64,000 nt of DNA from NCBI GenBank assembly GCA_036674765.1, contig JARVKI010000002.1, positions 558,001 to 622,000 on the forward strand, in the 5' to 3' direction. Shown here one piece after another: positions 23,571 through 35,431 of the stretch (position 1 is the stretch's first letter; each line of letters opens with the position of its first letter). Both the position numbers and the translations under genes were made by a program. Under the pieces are notes generated by a model that was not told where the DNA came from, ran no database searches, and saw only the letters and a program-made list of their open reading frames with translations. The DNA is from Seiridium cupressi (Eukaryota > Ascomycota > Sordariomycetes > Amphisphaeriales > Sporocadaceae).

Positions 23571-24574
23571 ATGCCTTTCTTCACTAGTCCCACTGATTCA
23601 GCTCGTTTGTACTATAGGGACTACGTTCCTGATGATATTGCCTTTCAGCCCAAATCTCAGCAGACATCACCTTTGACTTTGGTCTTTTTGCACGGCTGGC
23701 CTATGTCTTCACGGATGTTTGAGCATGTCCTGCCGCCACTTTGCGAGTCCTATCGCTTCAGATGCATCGCACCTGACAGGAGGGGATTCGGGCAAAGTGA
23801 TTGGACTGGCTACCCATCATCCCAAACGTTGTCCTGGGAGGTCCTCGTCGCAGATCTCGTCGGGCTACTGACGACTTTGAAGGTTGACAATTTCATATTC
23901 ATTGGGGCTAGCATGGACTGTACCGAGAGCCTTTATTCATACCAAACGAGCGACCTCATTCGCAAGAGATGCAAAGTACGTCGCAACAAAATTTCGATAT
24001 ATCACTCTGACAATGGGCAGGGATTTGTATGGATCGGTCCAGTCATGCCATACCCACTGCAATCACCAAGCCACCCGCTCTCTCCGTCGATTGAGCTGTG
24101 GGAGACGATACTGGACGGGCTTCGCAAGAATCGTCCCCAGTTCGTGGCAGACTCACTCCCTGGCATATTCGCGATCGGAGCTGGGAATGGCGTCCACCCA
24201 AAGGTGCTCGAGCATTTCGAGAGGATTGTCGCTGAGGCGGACGGCTTTGCTATAGAGAAAACGGTGTCTATCTTCAACCAACCAACCGATACCAAGCTTC
24301 AAGCTCTAGCTGCAGAGGACAACGAGATCCCTATCATAGTACTGCATGGGGATGCTGACCAAGGAATTCCATTAGAAGCTAGTGCGGTCTTGGTCAAAGA
24401 CATTGTGCCGTGGGTTGAGTTGAAGGTTTACAAGAACGCGGGTCATGGCAAGTAATCCAGCAAAAGAAAATGAAATGAAATGTACACTAACCCAGCAAAC
24501 TAGGATTGTACCTCACACACGCGAACCAGCTACTGGATGACATTCTTGCTTTCGTACAGAAACTCGGCGTCTAG
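23571..24574 (+). CDS. alpha/beta hydrolase (non-heme chloroperoxidase/esterase type)
   Basis: Exons 23571-23975, 24021-24447 and 24504-24574; introns 23976-24020 (45 nt, in frame with no stop) and 24448-24503, the latter a GC-AG intron (GCAAGT...CTAG). Product 300 residues. Seen: oxyanion/HG motif VFLHGWPMSS, PDRRGFGQSDW, nucleophile elbow GASMDCTES where the last Gly of GxSxG is Asp, catalytic acid in VLHGDADQGIP, catalytic His in NAGHG with the frame continuing LYLTHANQLLDDILAFV. The GC donor is required to give this family-like C terminus; the alternative GTAATC donor gives a short unrelated tail. No signal peptide. Substrate unknown. Confidence 0.85.
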
Positions 24575-26704
24575 CTTTTGCAGGCTTGGTGGGATTGTTT
24601 TTTTTCAGGAGCCCCGACTGCCGGAAGGTTTGCATAGGCGTTCTGTTCCCATTTTGATGCTATACTCTCATTCTACCGGCCTGGGGAACTGGATTAAAGG
24701 GGGAAGGGGGTTGGGGGGTTTCTTGATGATAGCCGTCCTTTAAGAGCTTTTCTTTAACATGATTCGACTGCATGTGTGCTGTTCAGTATAACGCCGCTAA
24801 ACCTGATGCTTGTCATCACCTCGTACTACATCGTGATGAAGAGCGATATTGGATGTCTTGTACTGTGGTTCCTCTTACCGACAAGGAAGCAATGTCGGTA
24901 TTAGACCAATCAACGCTCATCGTAACCAATGCTCAATCTGCTGTTAGCTCCGATAGCCACTGTACTCCTGCAGTTGTGCTTTCCTGGGTATATTGACTCA
25001 TCCGTGGTAGCGGCTTGCTGACGTGAGTACGATAGTGGAAATTTGACCCCGTTGCGGAATTCCGCATTCACGCGCTTCTGGCATATGATTGGGTGCTTCG
25101 CATTTCGCTTGGACGATCACACGCTATCTATGTAGTCATAGGTATTGTCACGGTCGGAGATGATACTTTGGGGTCATCTCGCCTATAGAGATAGTTCGAA
25201 TAACGTAAGAGTAGGTGAATTAATACGAGATCCATCGCGCTCAATTGAACGAACACAAAGCGAGCCTGTCTCGGTATCTCCCTTGACAGCAGAAAGCTTG
25301 AATCATATTTGAAGGCATTTATTATTCCATGTTCCCCATCGTTTGTATCTCAATGGATTGTGTGCCTAGACAGACGCTATCTTCGAGGCTAGAAGCTTAA
25401 CTGAGGCGAAGACCGCTGATCGGTAGCGGCCATACGGGCGGTTGAGCCCTAGCGGCCGCCTTCTTAGTTACCGGTCTACGGCAGTTTTTCTTTCGTAAAA
25501 CTAGGCAACGGTGACAATCTCGAGATTCACCACCTGACAGTTTCGAGGCTCTCCTTGGGGCCATTGGGTCAACTGGTGTGTTGTGGCTATTTATACGCAG
25601 CCTTTTGCATTCTGTCATTCCGAAGTGCGCGGGCAAAGTCGTCAACGCTAGAGCAATCCATGGGCGCGAAGCTGGACAATTAGGCGCTCGCCTCTCAGCA
25701 CTGCCCGTGAAATCGTCCTGCTGGGTGCTACGATGCGACATACATATTCCTGGCTACGCCCCCAAGGACGGTCCCGAAAATCCACTAAGCCGGGTATAAG
25801 CCCCTAACGTCAGCACTGAATCTGTTCGCCCCCAAGTTGAAGGAAGGTAAAAACACGTGTCAATCCCTGCTCGTAAGGCGCAAGGGACTGTGGAAGATCT
25901 TGTGATCATCTACATTTGTGTCATCAAGACGACTATAAACGAACGAGATGTAGCTGGTAGGCATGGATTGTGCAGGCGTCTCAATAGACTTCAATAGTGC
26001 ATGCCTCATGCCGGCTTGGTGCTCTTGATAAGGGCAAGTCGCCGAGTAATACTAGTAAAGTTGTCTGGCACGGATAGGAACTGGCTGGTTGGTTGCAACG
26101 TCTCTCCCAAGTGCCGGGACCACGGAACCGAGCCCTTGGCCATGCGTGGCAACCGTTCCGCAAATGGATGCCTGCCATCGTGCAGAGAGCTCATCGCCAG
26201 CAATTCACTTCTTTCCTGTCAGATTCCAGGCGCTTCAGTGGCGCTTCGTGAACCACTATGGACATCGAGTAGAACCAAGCTCATAAAGTCGATGGTCCAT
26301 TTGTCATAGGATTCTGGCATTGTGCCTTAATGCCAGATGGATGCAACCTTTCAGTCCAGCTTCAAGGTGATACAGGGGGTCTTTTTCAGCCCCTGTCGAG
26401 GACCACGAGCCCGTCAGTCCACCCGCCTCCCCTCAATGTCATGCAGGAAAGTGGTTCGCTCATCCTAGCCTCAGCGTCAACACTATGCCCAAACGTGTTA
26501 AAGGCTAGGGTAGTGAGGCAGGGCATGGCTTGGTTTTACCGTTAGTGAAGTGGACTTGCCGCAATCCTACGAAACTCCACCTGATTGAAATCCCGCTTCC
26601 TTCGCCCGCCTCGTTCTCCATGGACCTTGATCTTCGTTTCCGTAAGTCGCAGCGCTGCTCGACGGCTATACGTCAATCGCAGACCCTCAGGTTGATTTCA
26701 AGTC
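24575..26704. other. intergenic region with G-rich tract
   Basis: About 2.1 kb between two + genes. It contains a run of four G-tracts at 24683-24718 near the alpha/beta hydrolase 3' end. The remaining ORFs are short and lack protein-like features. No RNA gene recognised. Confidence 0.45.
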
Positions 26705-27693
26705 ATGGCGCCGAGAGTGAGTTTGGATCGCGAATGGACTGTCTGGCATCTAGCCGCTAATATAGTGTTTGGCAGTACGATGAAGCCCCTGAGGTAGCGC
26801 CGCATGCTCTGCCCGAAGTCCACCACCCACCGGCGGCACCCGAGTTAAGCCCATATGGCCAACAAGTACCACTACAGCAAATACATACACCAATAAAGCG
26901 GGAAGACTCGAATTTGCACAACGGAGGATACCCGCCGCCGACGGCGACCACAACGACATATGGATACAACCAGCCATCTCCCTACGCGGGTACATATCCA
27001 GAGCCGGTGAGGCGATCGAAGAGTGGGACTATTTGCGGGTGCACCCTGTTGGTTTTTATCCTCTCGGCTATAATCGCACTATTATCAGCGGCCGTCATAG
27101 GTTTGGCCGCGGGGACAGGTGTAGAGGCAAGTCGCGCAAACGATGCAGAAGCAAGTCTGTCAGCGATAAAAGCAGGAGGAGCGGCAGCGACAACTACGGT
27201 TACGGCTCCAGCTGCGGCCTCGACGGGGGATTTCAACGCGCTGGATAGGAACTGCACGTCTAACTCCAACGGAGTCACCGGAACCACCTATACATCTTCT
27301 TGTGAGACATTGCCCGGGGTTTTCTTTTGTAATCAGGAGCTCCACGGCTAACACAATCGTACAGTTTTCAACGACGCAACGTACACAATCTACTGTAACC
27401 AAGATACCCCCAACACCCCGCTGCAGTCCCTCTTCGTGGGTAACTTTGACGATTGCATGGATGCTTGCTCCTCGTATAGCGATTACATGCCCTCGAATTT
27501 TCCCAATTCTACGGCGACAAACTCGACCTGCGCTGGCGTGAGCTTCATCCCCGCGTGGACAAACAGAACAACCGCTGTCGACGGCACTGCTCCCGGGAAT
27601 TGTTACTTGAAGCCTGGAGTTTTGAACTCGACGTCGTTGTATTCACCCACGAGTGGCGAGGAAACCCACGCGGGAATTGTACGAAGCTCGTGA
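26705..27693 (+). CDS. single-pass membrane glycoprotein, Cys-containing ectodomain
   Basis: Exons 26705-26716 (only 12 nt), 26776-27301 and 27365-27693; introns 26717-26775 (GTGAGT, branch GCTAATA, GCAG) and 27302-27364. Product 288 residues. A Pro-rich cytosolic N terminus (about 95 residues, EVHHPPAAPEL, GGYPPPTATTTTYGY) is followed by one transmembrane segment (TLLVFILSAIIALLSAAVI). The C-terminal ectodomain has about eight Cys residues and many N-glycosylation sites (NCT, NST, NRT); the order resembles PAN/apple-like modules (YTIYCNQDTP, DDCMDACSSY, NCYLKPG). This is a type II topology with no signal peptide. The fungal family is common, its function is unknown; surface recognition or wall sensing is a guess. 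Confidence 0.75.
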
Positions 27694-29964
27694 TACCTCG
27701 GGATTGGAACAGAATTCATGAAAACAGGTCTTGGGATGTAGGGGAAATGTACCACGGCTAGGGTCGGAAGGGTATTGTAGATCTATGTTCATGGAAACAA
27801 AAGGCAGGCAGGCGTGCCGGTTGATTTTACACATTATACTTTCTACACAACACTCCATTTCTCTAGTTGCATGGCCAGGCGCTAATACGGAGAGGGGGTG
27901 GATGATACCATACGCATATATACACGGATCAATGAAGTAAACCAAATAAAATCCACTCTCTGTCAAAGGCTGAATGTGACAATCATCGCAGCCAGAAGAT
28001 CGTGGCTATTCCGCAATGACTGTCACCTGAAAATTATTCAGGTATACACTGCCAAGTCTCGTGATGCTCTCTAATCACCAAGGATGTGGGATCATATCGG
28101 ATTGGATCCCAAGAACGCAGCAGGGAGATGTTGCTCGTAGGATGCTTGATGTGACGTTGCTGGAAATTGTGGTTCTTGCAAGCATTCAGATCCCTCGAGA
28201 ACCCGAGCGCTGTCTCACAAATGCTTGGCCATTGTAGATCAGGTCGAGAGTTCGATGGACCCATTGGACTTCAATGCTGCCTGTATCCGAGGCGAGTGGC
28301 ATTAATTGAGTGGGTAAATACTACGTATTGTTTTCTCTGTCGCGAACATGCATACGTATGTATGATCTGCGATGGATTCATCTCATCTAGAGTTGGTACG
28401 ACGTCAGGTACCCGAGTCTTCGGGAAGGCTGCCACACGGAGTGGGAAGGATCATATTCGGAACATGTAGGCGTGACGTAACAAGGAATAAATACTCAAGG
28501 TGACTGGTCCTTCAATCTAGCAGGATCTGTTTCGATTGCAAGGTGCAAGCAAACCGACTGAAATCGTGGCGGTAATGATGGCGGTTTTGATGCCTTGCTC
28601 AGCATATCCTATAATCAGGTACTGCTAGTCATTAATGTGAACGCGTTGGTTGATTTAGAGTTTTCTCCTCCTCAAGGCCAATAATATCCTGTGAAGTTTG
28701 GTTGTCAGTTTTCAATGCCACAAGCCCTTCGAGTCCAGTGTCGGAGTGTAGCTGAAGCTTGTAGTGTGATTGTTGTTTCTCGGTGAGCACGAGCCCGGGT
28801 CCCCTACGCCCCACCTACGCCGATGCCATGTGTAGATCCACGGAGTCGGTAGCCATCCACCGTCGGCACGGTTTACCACCGAAAGACACCATGCTATGGT
28901 CCTACCATGCCTTGTATATAGCTCAAAGAGAAGTCAGCGACAAATCCTACGCACTGTTGTCAGCAGCTAACGCGTTGTAAACTGAGTTTCGGCCAGGCCG
29001 AAGATGTTCATTAGTAGCCGATTATTCGATAGGTTGGTCAATCTTCGGAGTATGCGAATGACTACGACGCTCAATCTGCTCGTTGGCCGATACCATCACG
29101 CCCAGGCGTGCCGCGCGTGTTGGTGCACATAATATAGTGGTCGTACCAGTCTGGCATGGAGCAACGTACGGTGAATCGATTCCATGGTGTTCTTTCCCTT
29201 CCAGAAGTCTCTGGCGGTGGGCGCGGACTAAGAAAAGGTTGCATCCCGTCTGCATGCTTGGCATGATCTCTCCCACGACGAGAAGATCCGGCGAATTAGA
29301 GCATTTCCAGTGAATGAATTTATGACCGTTGGCTGGGAAGGCCAACTCCGGCTCCGCAGTACAGTGTCCTGGGCCTTGACCGTACGGTCGCAAGAGTCTG
29401 CGATTCATGGCGGGAGCAGCCAATGGCAGGACCGCGGGCCCCGCCCACTGCTGCTTACACGTCCGGGCCTGTCGACAAGCGCGGCGCCTTGCACGTCGAC
29501 GAAGGGCGCAGACTTGACATGACGTGGGTCCGACGGCCCCGTTACCCGCAGAAACCTAGGCCTGATCCGGCCTCTGGCCTGACTGATCTCCTCGCAACCG
29601 TCCGGTTGGCCATTGGGCCTACGACGGTCCGCGACGAAAGTTGCTGAGGACCGGTGCATTCACTGCCTTAGTGACCACCGTTGCAGGCCGAGCTTATCCA
29701 CACTTTGCTTGACATGGTAGTGTGACTCCCAGTAGTTATTACCATTGAGGACCCGCTTACCAAGCACATCACCTCTCGTCTCTCAAACCTATTTCCTAGA
29801 TATGTTCCTGGAAAATCATCAGGTTGCTTGAATTGTGTCAAGCCGCCCTTCAGGAAGCATCTTGAGTCAGGACTGTGTTTATCTAGGTTTGGTGCGGTCC
29901 CATGTCAGCGTACAACTCCTCTAGTGCTTCCCGTTACGCCACTTCTGGTCATCTACGCCCTTAA
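27694..29964. other. intergenic region (2.3 kb)
   Basis: Lies upstream of the large homeodomain gene. GC-rich stretches at 29400-29640 alternate with AT-rich ones; ORFs present there have no recognisable domains. A long upstream region is usual for developmental regulators. No tRNA or transposon remains recognised. Confidence 0.4.
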
Positions 29965-32900
29965 ATGACAACCATACAGGAAGAGCACGCAATGGATTTC
30001 GTCAATTGGGATGCTGCTGGTGCTGACACTGGCTTCGACTTCCAATCGCCATCGGAGGGCGCGCTCAACCCGGTAGAGGAAGTCAACATGAACATGGTCC
30101 TGGGTGACGTCGATGGTGATGACTTCTCCTTCTGGGCCTTGGAGCACTTCAATTCGACACAGGCTCCGCAGGATTTCCCCATGCCCACCGTCGATGACAC
30201 CTTCGGGCCACTGCCAATAGAGTCGCTTGAGCCTCTCCCTGCTCAGATGTCATGGGAGACTCCAGAAGCGCCCTGTGGTCACTGCCGCATCGGCGGATAC
30301 GAGTGTAAACGAATCCGAGAGGGTAACTACAAGGGTTACTGCACGAGCTGCGTCGCTCTGAGGTGTGAATGTAGCTTTGGCCCGGTGGGCAACCATGCCG
30401 GCTCAGAAACGGGGACGACCTTCCCAGCAAATCCATGGCCTACGATGGGTGATCGTCCGGAGACATCTATCCTACATGAAGATGATCTCGCAGCACTTTC
30501 TAATCGCACCAGCAACGCGATACAGATTGATCCACAGGCGGAGATGGATGCACAATATCTATCCGGCAAGCCAGCAGCCAAGATAGGAGCCCGTTTCTCC
30601 CGGGAATCTGTCAGGATCCTGAAGAACTGGGTGTCTACACACAGTCGTCACCCATACCCGACCGAGGAGGAAAAGGAGAGCCTTCAGAAGATCACCGGCT
30701 TGAACAAGACCCAGATCACCAATTGGCTTGCCAATGCTCGGCGACGAGGCAAGATTCAACCGACTCGCTCGACCTCCCCACATGTAGGGATGGGCTATGC
30801 TCAAGCTATTGATATCCCGCAGCGAAGAGGTACACCGAGGTCACTGGAACACATGAATCCACTACAACGTTGGGCCAACTCGCCCCCCGAAAACGAACCT
30901 GCGTCAGTGACAGCCATTGCGCGTGCCGTCACAGCATCCAGTTCAGCCATTTCGTCGAGCTCAGGACGCAACAGTCCATACGTGTCTGGCTATTCCGATG
31001 ACGGCTCAAGCAGGTCCATCTGCAACCAGTCATCGGCAAGCAGTTTCACAAACTCTCACGGCTCAAGTGGGGGATCATTTGGCTCTTCCTTCTCTCACCA
31101 GTCTCGCGGCTCATTTGGGTCTTTACCATCATTTGCCCGAAGCAATCGTGGCCGACGTCGACGCAGGAGGGCCCCACCGAAGCGAGCCGAGGAAGGTCTT
31201 GCGCAGCCACTCAAGACTTTCCAGTGTACTTTCTGTACCGAAACCTTCCGAACAAAGCATGACTGGCAACGGCACGAGAAGTCACTTCATCTCTCACTCG
31301 AACGGTGGGTATGCTCGCCTGATGGTGCGAAAGCTATCAATCCTGAAAATGGGCTCATGAGCTGCATTTTCTGCGGTGAGGCGAATCCTGACGAGGTACA
31401 CATCGAGTCTCACAACTTCTCTGGATGTATAGAGCGGACTCTAGAGGAAAGGACCTTCTACCGAAAGGACCATCTTCGACAGCACCTCAAGTTGGTTCAT
31501 GACGTCAAATTCCTGCCATGGTCGATGGACAAATGGCGAGTGGCTTCCCCATCCATTCGTTCCCGTTGTGGTTTCTGCGGTACCGTCATGGATAGCTGGA
31601 GCGGACGAGTGGATCACCTTGCCGAGCACTTCAAGAGTGGTAAAACAATGGAGTCCTGGAAGGGAGATTGGGGTTTCGATGCTCCCGTGCTCCAGATGGT
31701 CGAGAATTCGATGCCGCCATGTGAGAGACCCGTTCATCGTGCATACCCTTCAGCTATCTAATCCCGCCCTACAGACCTTATCCACGACGAGCGGAACAGC
31801 CCATTGCCATATGTGGCCGCGGGAGGCAATCCATCAACACCAAACAATGCTTATGAACTACTCAAATTCGAGTTGCAGTACTGGGCTCATGGCTTCAATG
31901 ACGACAATGGGCATTCTCCGACGGATGACGAAATACAACAAGAAGCCTGTAGGATCATTTTTGGCGCCGAGGTCTTGTCTCAGAATCCTGCCCACTTGGC
32001 CCCCTCGTGGCTCCGAGACTTGATCAAGGGAAGAAGTGATCTCACCCAATCAGCTATGCTTCAGCCCATAAGGAAGCAGTCAGAAAACCGTATGTATGTT
32101 CTTCGAGTCAACGGCAAGGACAATATCTTCGAGAACTGCGAGTTTGAGACTCAGTTGCAAGACTTTGTCAAAGCTCGTCAGCTACTTGGTCTAACTGCGA
32201 TGGACCACGAGCTTCAGACTGAGGCCTGCAAAATCATTGGGCGACTGGAGGAGAAGTCCACATCTCCCTCTGAAGACGTTGCCAACTGGCTGCTCAGGTT
32301 GATTTTGTCATCCACAACTTGGCTCGGCGAATTTCGCAAGCGAGCTCATCTACCACGCAGCGAGGACATAGTGGATGTCAATGTGCGAGGCAAAGACCCC
32401 TTACTTATTGATTCGACCGTCCACAACTATAGTAGGCTAGACCGCGAGCTGGGAGAATTTCTGCAAACACGAAGGTCCATGGGCATGGAGCCGTCGGACG
32501 TCGATCTGCAACGACAAGCTCGACTCATCATCTACGATAGTGATGATGATTGGAATCAAACCGCAGCTGACGATCCCTCATGGCTGTCACAGTTCAAGCA
32601 ACGTTACCAGACCCTGACTACACCTGTAACTGCTTCCACGTCCAGCAGTTCTCCCTCCAGCCACCGGCCGTCTCTCCTCTCGACACTGAACTCTTGCGCT
32701 GCCCCTTCTTTGGACCCAATTATTGCTCCGAGCGGCTTCACGCCCCCACCACGGTCCCTTAGGCCTGGTCCATACTTTCTCAACGATGCCAACTGTTATC
32801 AACGCTTAGCGAAGGATCTCGGTCGATTTGCCGCGTCTGCTATGTCCGTCCATAATCCCAACTGCCATATTCCCACGGACGAAGAGCTCCAACACCAGGC

Positions 32901-33647
32901 TCGCTGGATAGTCTACGACGAGTAAGCGTAATCTACCCACATGATCTTTTGACCACCCTATTGACGCTTGGCAGTGACGATCCATGGAACCAGACAGCCG
33001 CAGATAACGCAGAATGGCTGCAAAGATTCAAGCGCGACGTGGGCATAATAGAATCTGGCCCAGGTTTGACCGTTGATAAATTACCGTGGAATGCAACGGA
33101 CGGCGGCACCGGATTTGCACCTCCTTACGTATGCCTGAGCCCTCAAGTCACCATTGAACCGCTCAAGGAGAACCCGAAGATCTTCTGTCGCGACAACTCG
33201 AAAGCATTCGAGCCCGATGCTGCCACGGCCAATCGCTTCCTGCAGTCTTTGAATCAACGATACGCAGCTCCGGCCAAGGTCTTCTGCTCCAGGGAGCTGG
33301 AAAACGGGCTGACTGAATACGTGAAACGTGAGACCAGCAAGACTGGTGTCATGCCTGGCGATGACCAGCTACGCGAGCGTGCTAGACAAATAATGAGCAT
33401 GCAAAAGACTGCGGCCGACGATCCGATACTACTGGAGAAGTTCAAGGCGGCAGCTCAACAATCAATATTCACTAGTCAAGCGATACCAATGACAGCCGTA
33501 CCTACTATCTCGGGAACAACAGCGTCGGAAGCTCCCACGGATTTTGCGACGCCAGGCATGCCCAGCGTCCTACCAGCTGGAGCAGACATGACTTTGTCTG
33601 ATGAACAAGTAAATGATATTTTGGGGGATATTGACATCATCTTTTGA
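29965..33647 (+). CDS. homeodomain (TALE/KN-type) and C2H2 zinc-finger transcription factor with C-terminal tandem repeat
   Basis: Exons 29965-31720, 31775-32921 and 32975-33647; introns 31721-31774 and 32922-32974; 1191 residues. Order of parts: an acidic N terminus; a Cys-rich module near 104-136 (CGHCRIGGYEC, YCTSCVALRCEC); a homeodomain at about 206-263 with the recognition helix NKTQITNWLANARRRGK (W, N, R of WFxNxR kept); a Ser-rich region ending in a basic run (GRRRRRRAPPKR); a C2H2 finger FQCTFCTETF...HEKSLH near 420-443; further Cys/His fingers to about 560. The C-terminal half has about five diverged copies of a 50-60 residue unit with consensus ELQxxARxI...NQTAADDPxWLxxFK. Sequence-specific nuclear regulator by inference. 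The start may be ATG 29992 (MDFVNWDAAG). Confidence 0.88.
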
Positions 33648-33923
33648 AACCAAGGGGTAAAGGGGCCAGTACGGGGCCAGATGGTAGAACGTGTTTTCGC
33701 GTTGTGATATCGTTCAACAGCTCAGAGGCGTGTGACTTTTGGATCGTCAAGTAAAATAGCAGTCATGGCGAGCGTACGTTATGGATATCCGTTGTTTGGG
33801 GTTCGAGGCGCTGGATTGTCTTTTAGGGTTATAGTGAAACAGTAATGTCACGTTAATATGAATCATTTTAAAAAGCTACTCTGCCTGTCGCCCATATATG
33901 AATTAGATATATAAAAAATCCTG

Positions 33924-35431
33924 TCACCAAGTGTGATGATACCTGTGCTCCGGATCATCAAAGATGGGATCCCCCAAAAGCTCCTTAGCTGTCAACTCTT
34001 CCCCATGTCGACTTCGACTTCCAGTGATACTCGCAGTCCCATTAGCTGCTACATCACTATTCTTCATCCTCCAAAGGAATCGAAGCAGCTTATGCTTCTC
34101 CTGTTCGTGCGCATCAACTTCGGCGGCAGTGGAAGGTTGGCGCCCGGGCAGCACCAGGACGACCTTGTACAACGTCCTGCCTTCGATCATGTTGATGAAC
34201 TGTCCGATATATTAGAGCAGCACTGGACAAAAAAGTTGGAACGAAGCAGGTTCTGATAACAACTCACCAAGCTACCGACCCATTGAAGATCCCGCTGAGG
34301 CCTCAGAGGCTCGTCATCGCCCAAGTTCACGCTCTCCCGCAGCGCTCTGGTGGACTCCACGCCCGCTGCCGCGGTGCTGAGCCGCGAGTTGCCAAAGTCG
34401 ATGAGCACGGGCATGTGCGACGACTGGTACTTGGCCGCTCGGGAGGCGTAGATGACGCGGTCGCCGTCGATCTTGCGATCGCTCGGCTGCTGGGACTCGA
34501 GCTCGTCGAGCTCGTGGAGGACGTGTCGGTCTTGGATGGCGCAGAGCACGTTCGGCGGCCAGATATCTGTTAGGGTTTTTCAATTTAGTAAGTAAGCTTT
34601 TCTTTTTCCTCCGTCAAGGATGTCGTTGTTCTTTTGACTTCACTTACCGCCGTGGACGACGTAGGCCACCGAGTGGAGGAAGTCGACGGCCTGCAATAGG
34701 CGGTAGAGCTGCTCCTTGACCCAGTCGATGTCGAGCCGCCGCAGGGCCGCAGGCACTTGGGCGGAGAGGTTCGGTCCGAGGACGTCGGTCACGAGGCACA
34801 GATATGTGTAGTTGTTCCGGCGGATGCGGAAGTGGTCTAGGAGCGTTGTGACGTTTTGCGCGCCCGGGTGGTTCGAGTACAGCGTCGTGATGTGTAGCAG
34901 GAAGTCCAGCTCTCGCACGCGCTGGTCCTGCGGATTGGCGCAGACTTTGATGCTTACGTATCGAGTGTTTCTAGCAAGTCTGATGTCAGCCCGCCGTATT
35001 CAGGTGTGGGACAAAGAGAATGGAGTCGCCCACCGGAGGTCGTTGGCAAGCCAGACCGTCGAGGTGTCTCCCCAGCCAAGCTTGGTGCATATCTGATAGC
35101 GCTCCTGGATGATCTCCCCGATCCGGACGTGGTACCAGGTGTCGGGTCTATATCCTGGATTGGACTCTTCCTCGAGCTTGACGTCAAGAGGCAGGAGCTT
35201 ATAAGGTCGCTGCGATGGACGTGAGTGTGCTGCATGTTGCGAGTAAATTGAAAGGTGCTCAGAGATGGCTGGTTTGGGAATAGTCAGCTGTACTTCTCCA
35301 AAGGATGATAATTGGATTTGTGGTGGGTTTTCGTTGATTGCGGGTATACATATATCGTGTTCTTGTGCTTCGGGCGAGTGCGGTCTTCTGGTCTTGGGGA
35401 TACCACAGCAGAAGAGTTTAAGAAATGCCAT
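33924..35431 (-). CDS. SRPK-like protein kinase with reduced C-lobe, possibly a pseudokinase
   Basis: Exons 35431-35034, 34970-34648, 34566-34268 and 34199-33924; introns 35033-34971, 34647-34567 and 34267-34200; 431 residues. The SRPK-type entry GYRPDTWYHVRIGE leads into the glycine loop LGWGDTSTVW and the beta-3 Lys in YVSIKV. The catalytic loop reads HGDIWPPNVL across intron 2: the Asp and Asn are kept but the Lys two residues after the Asp is Trp. DFG is present (VLIDFGNS). After it the frame runs quickly into PLRPQRDLQWVGSLFIN and then ELTAKELLGDPIF; I see no APE motif or F-helix DxW. SR-protein kinases phosphorylate splicing factors; activity of this one is doubtful. Confidence 0.8.
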
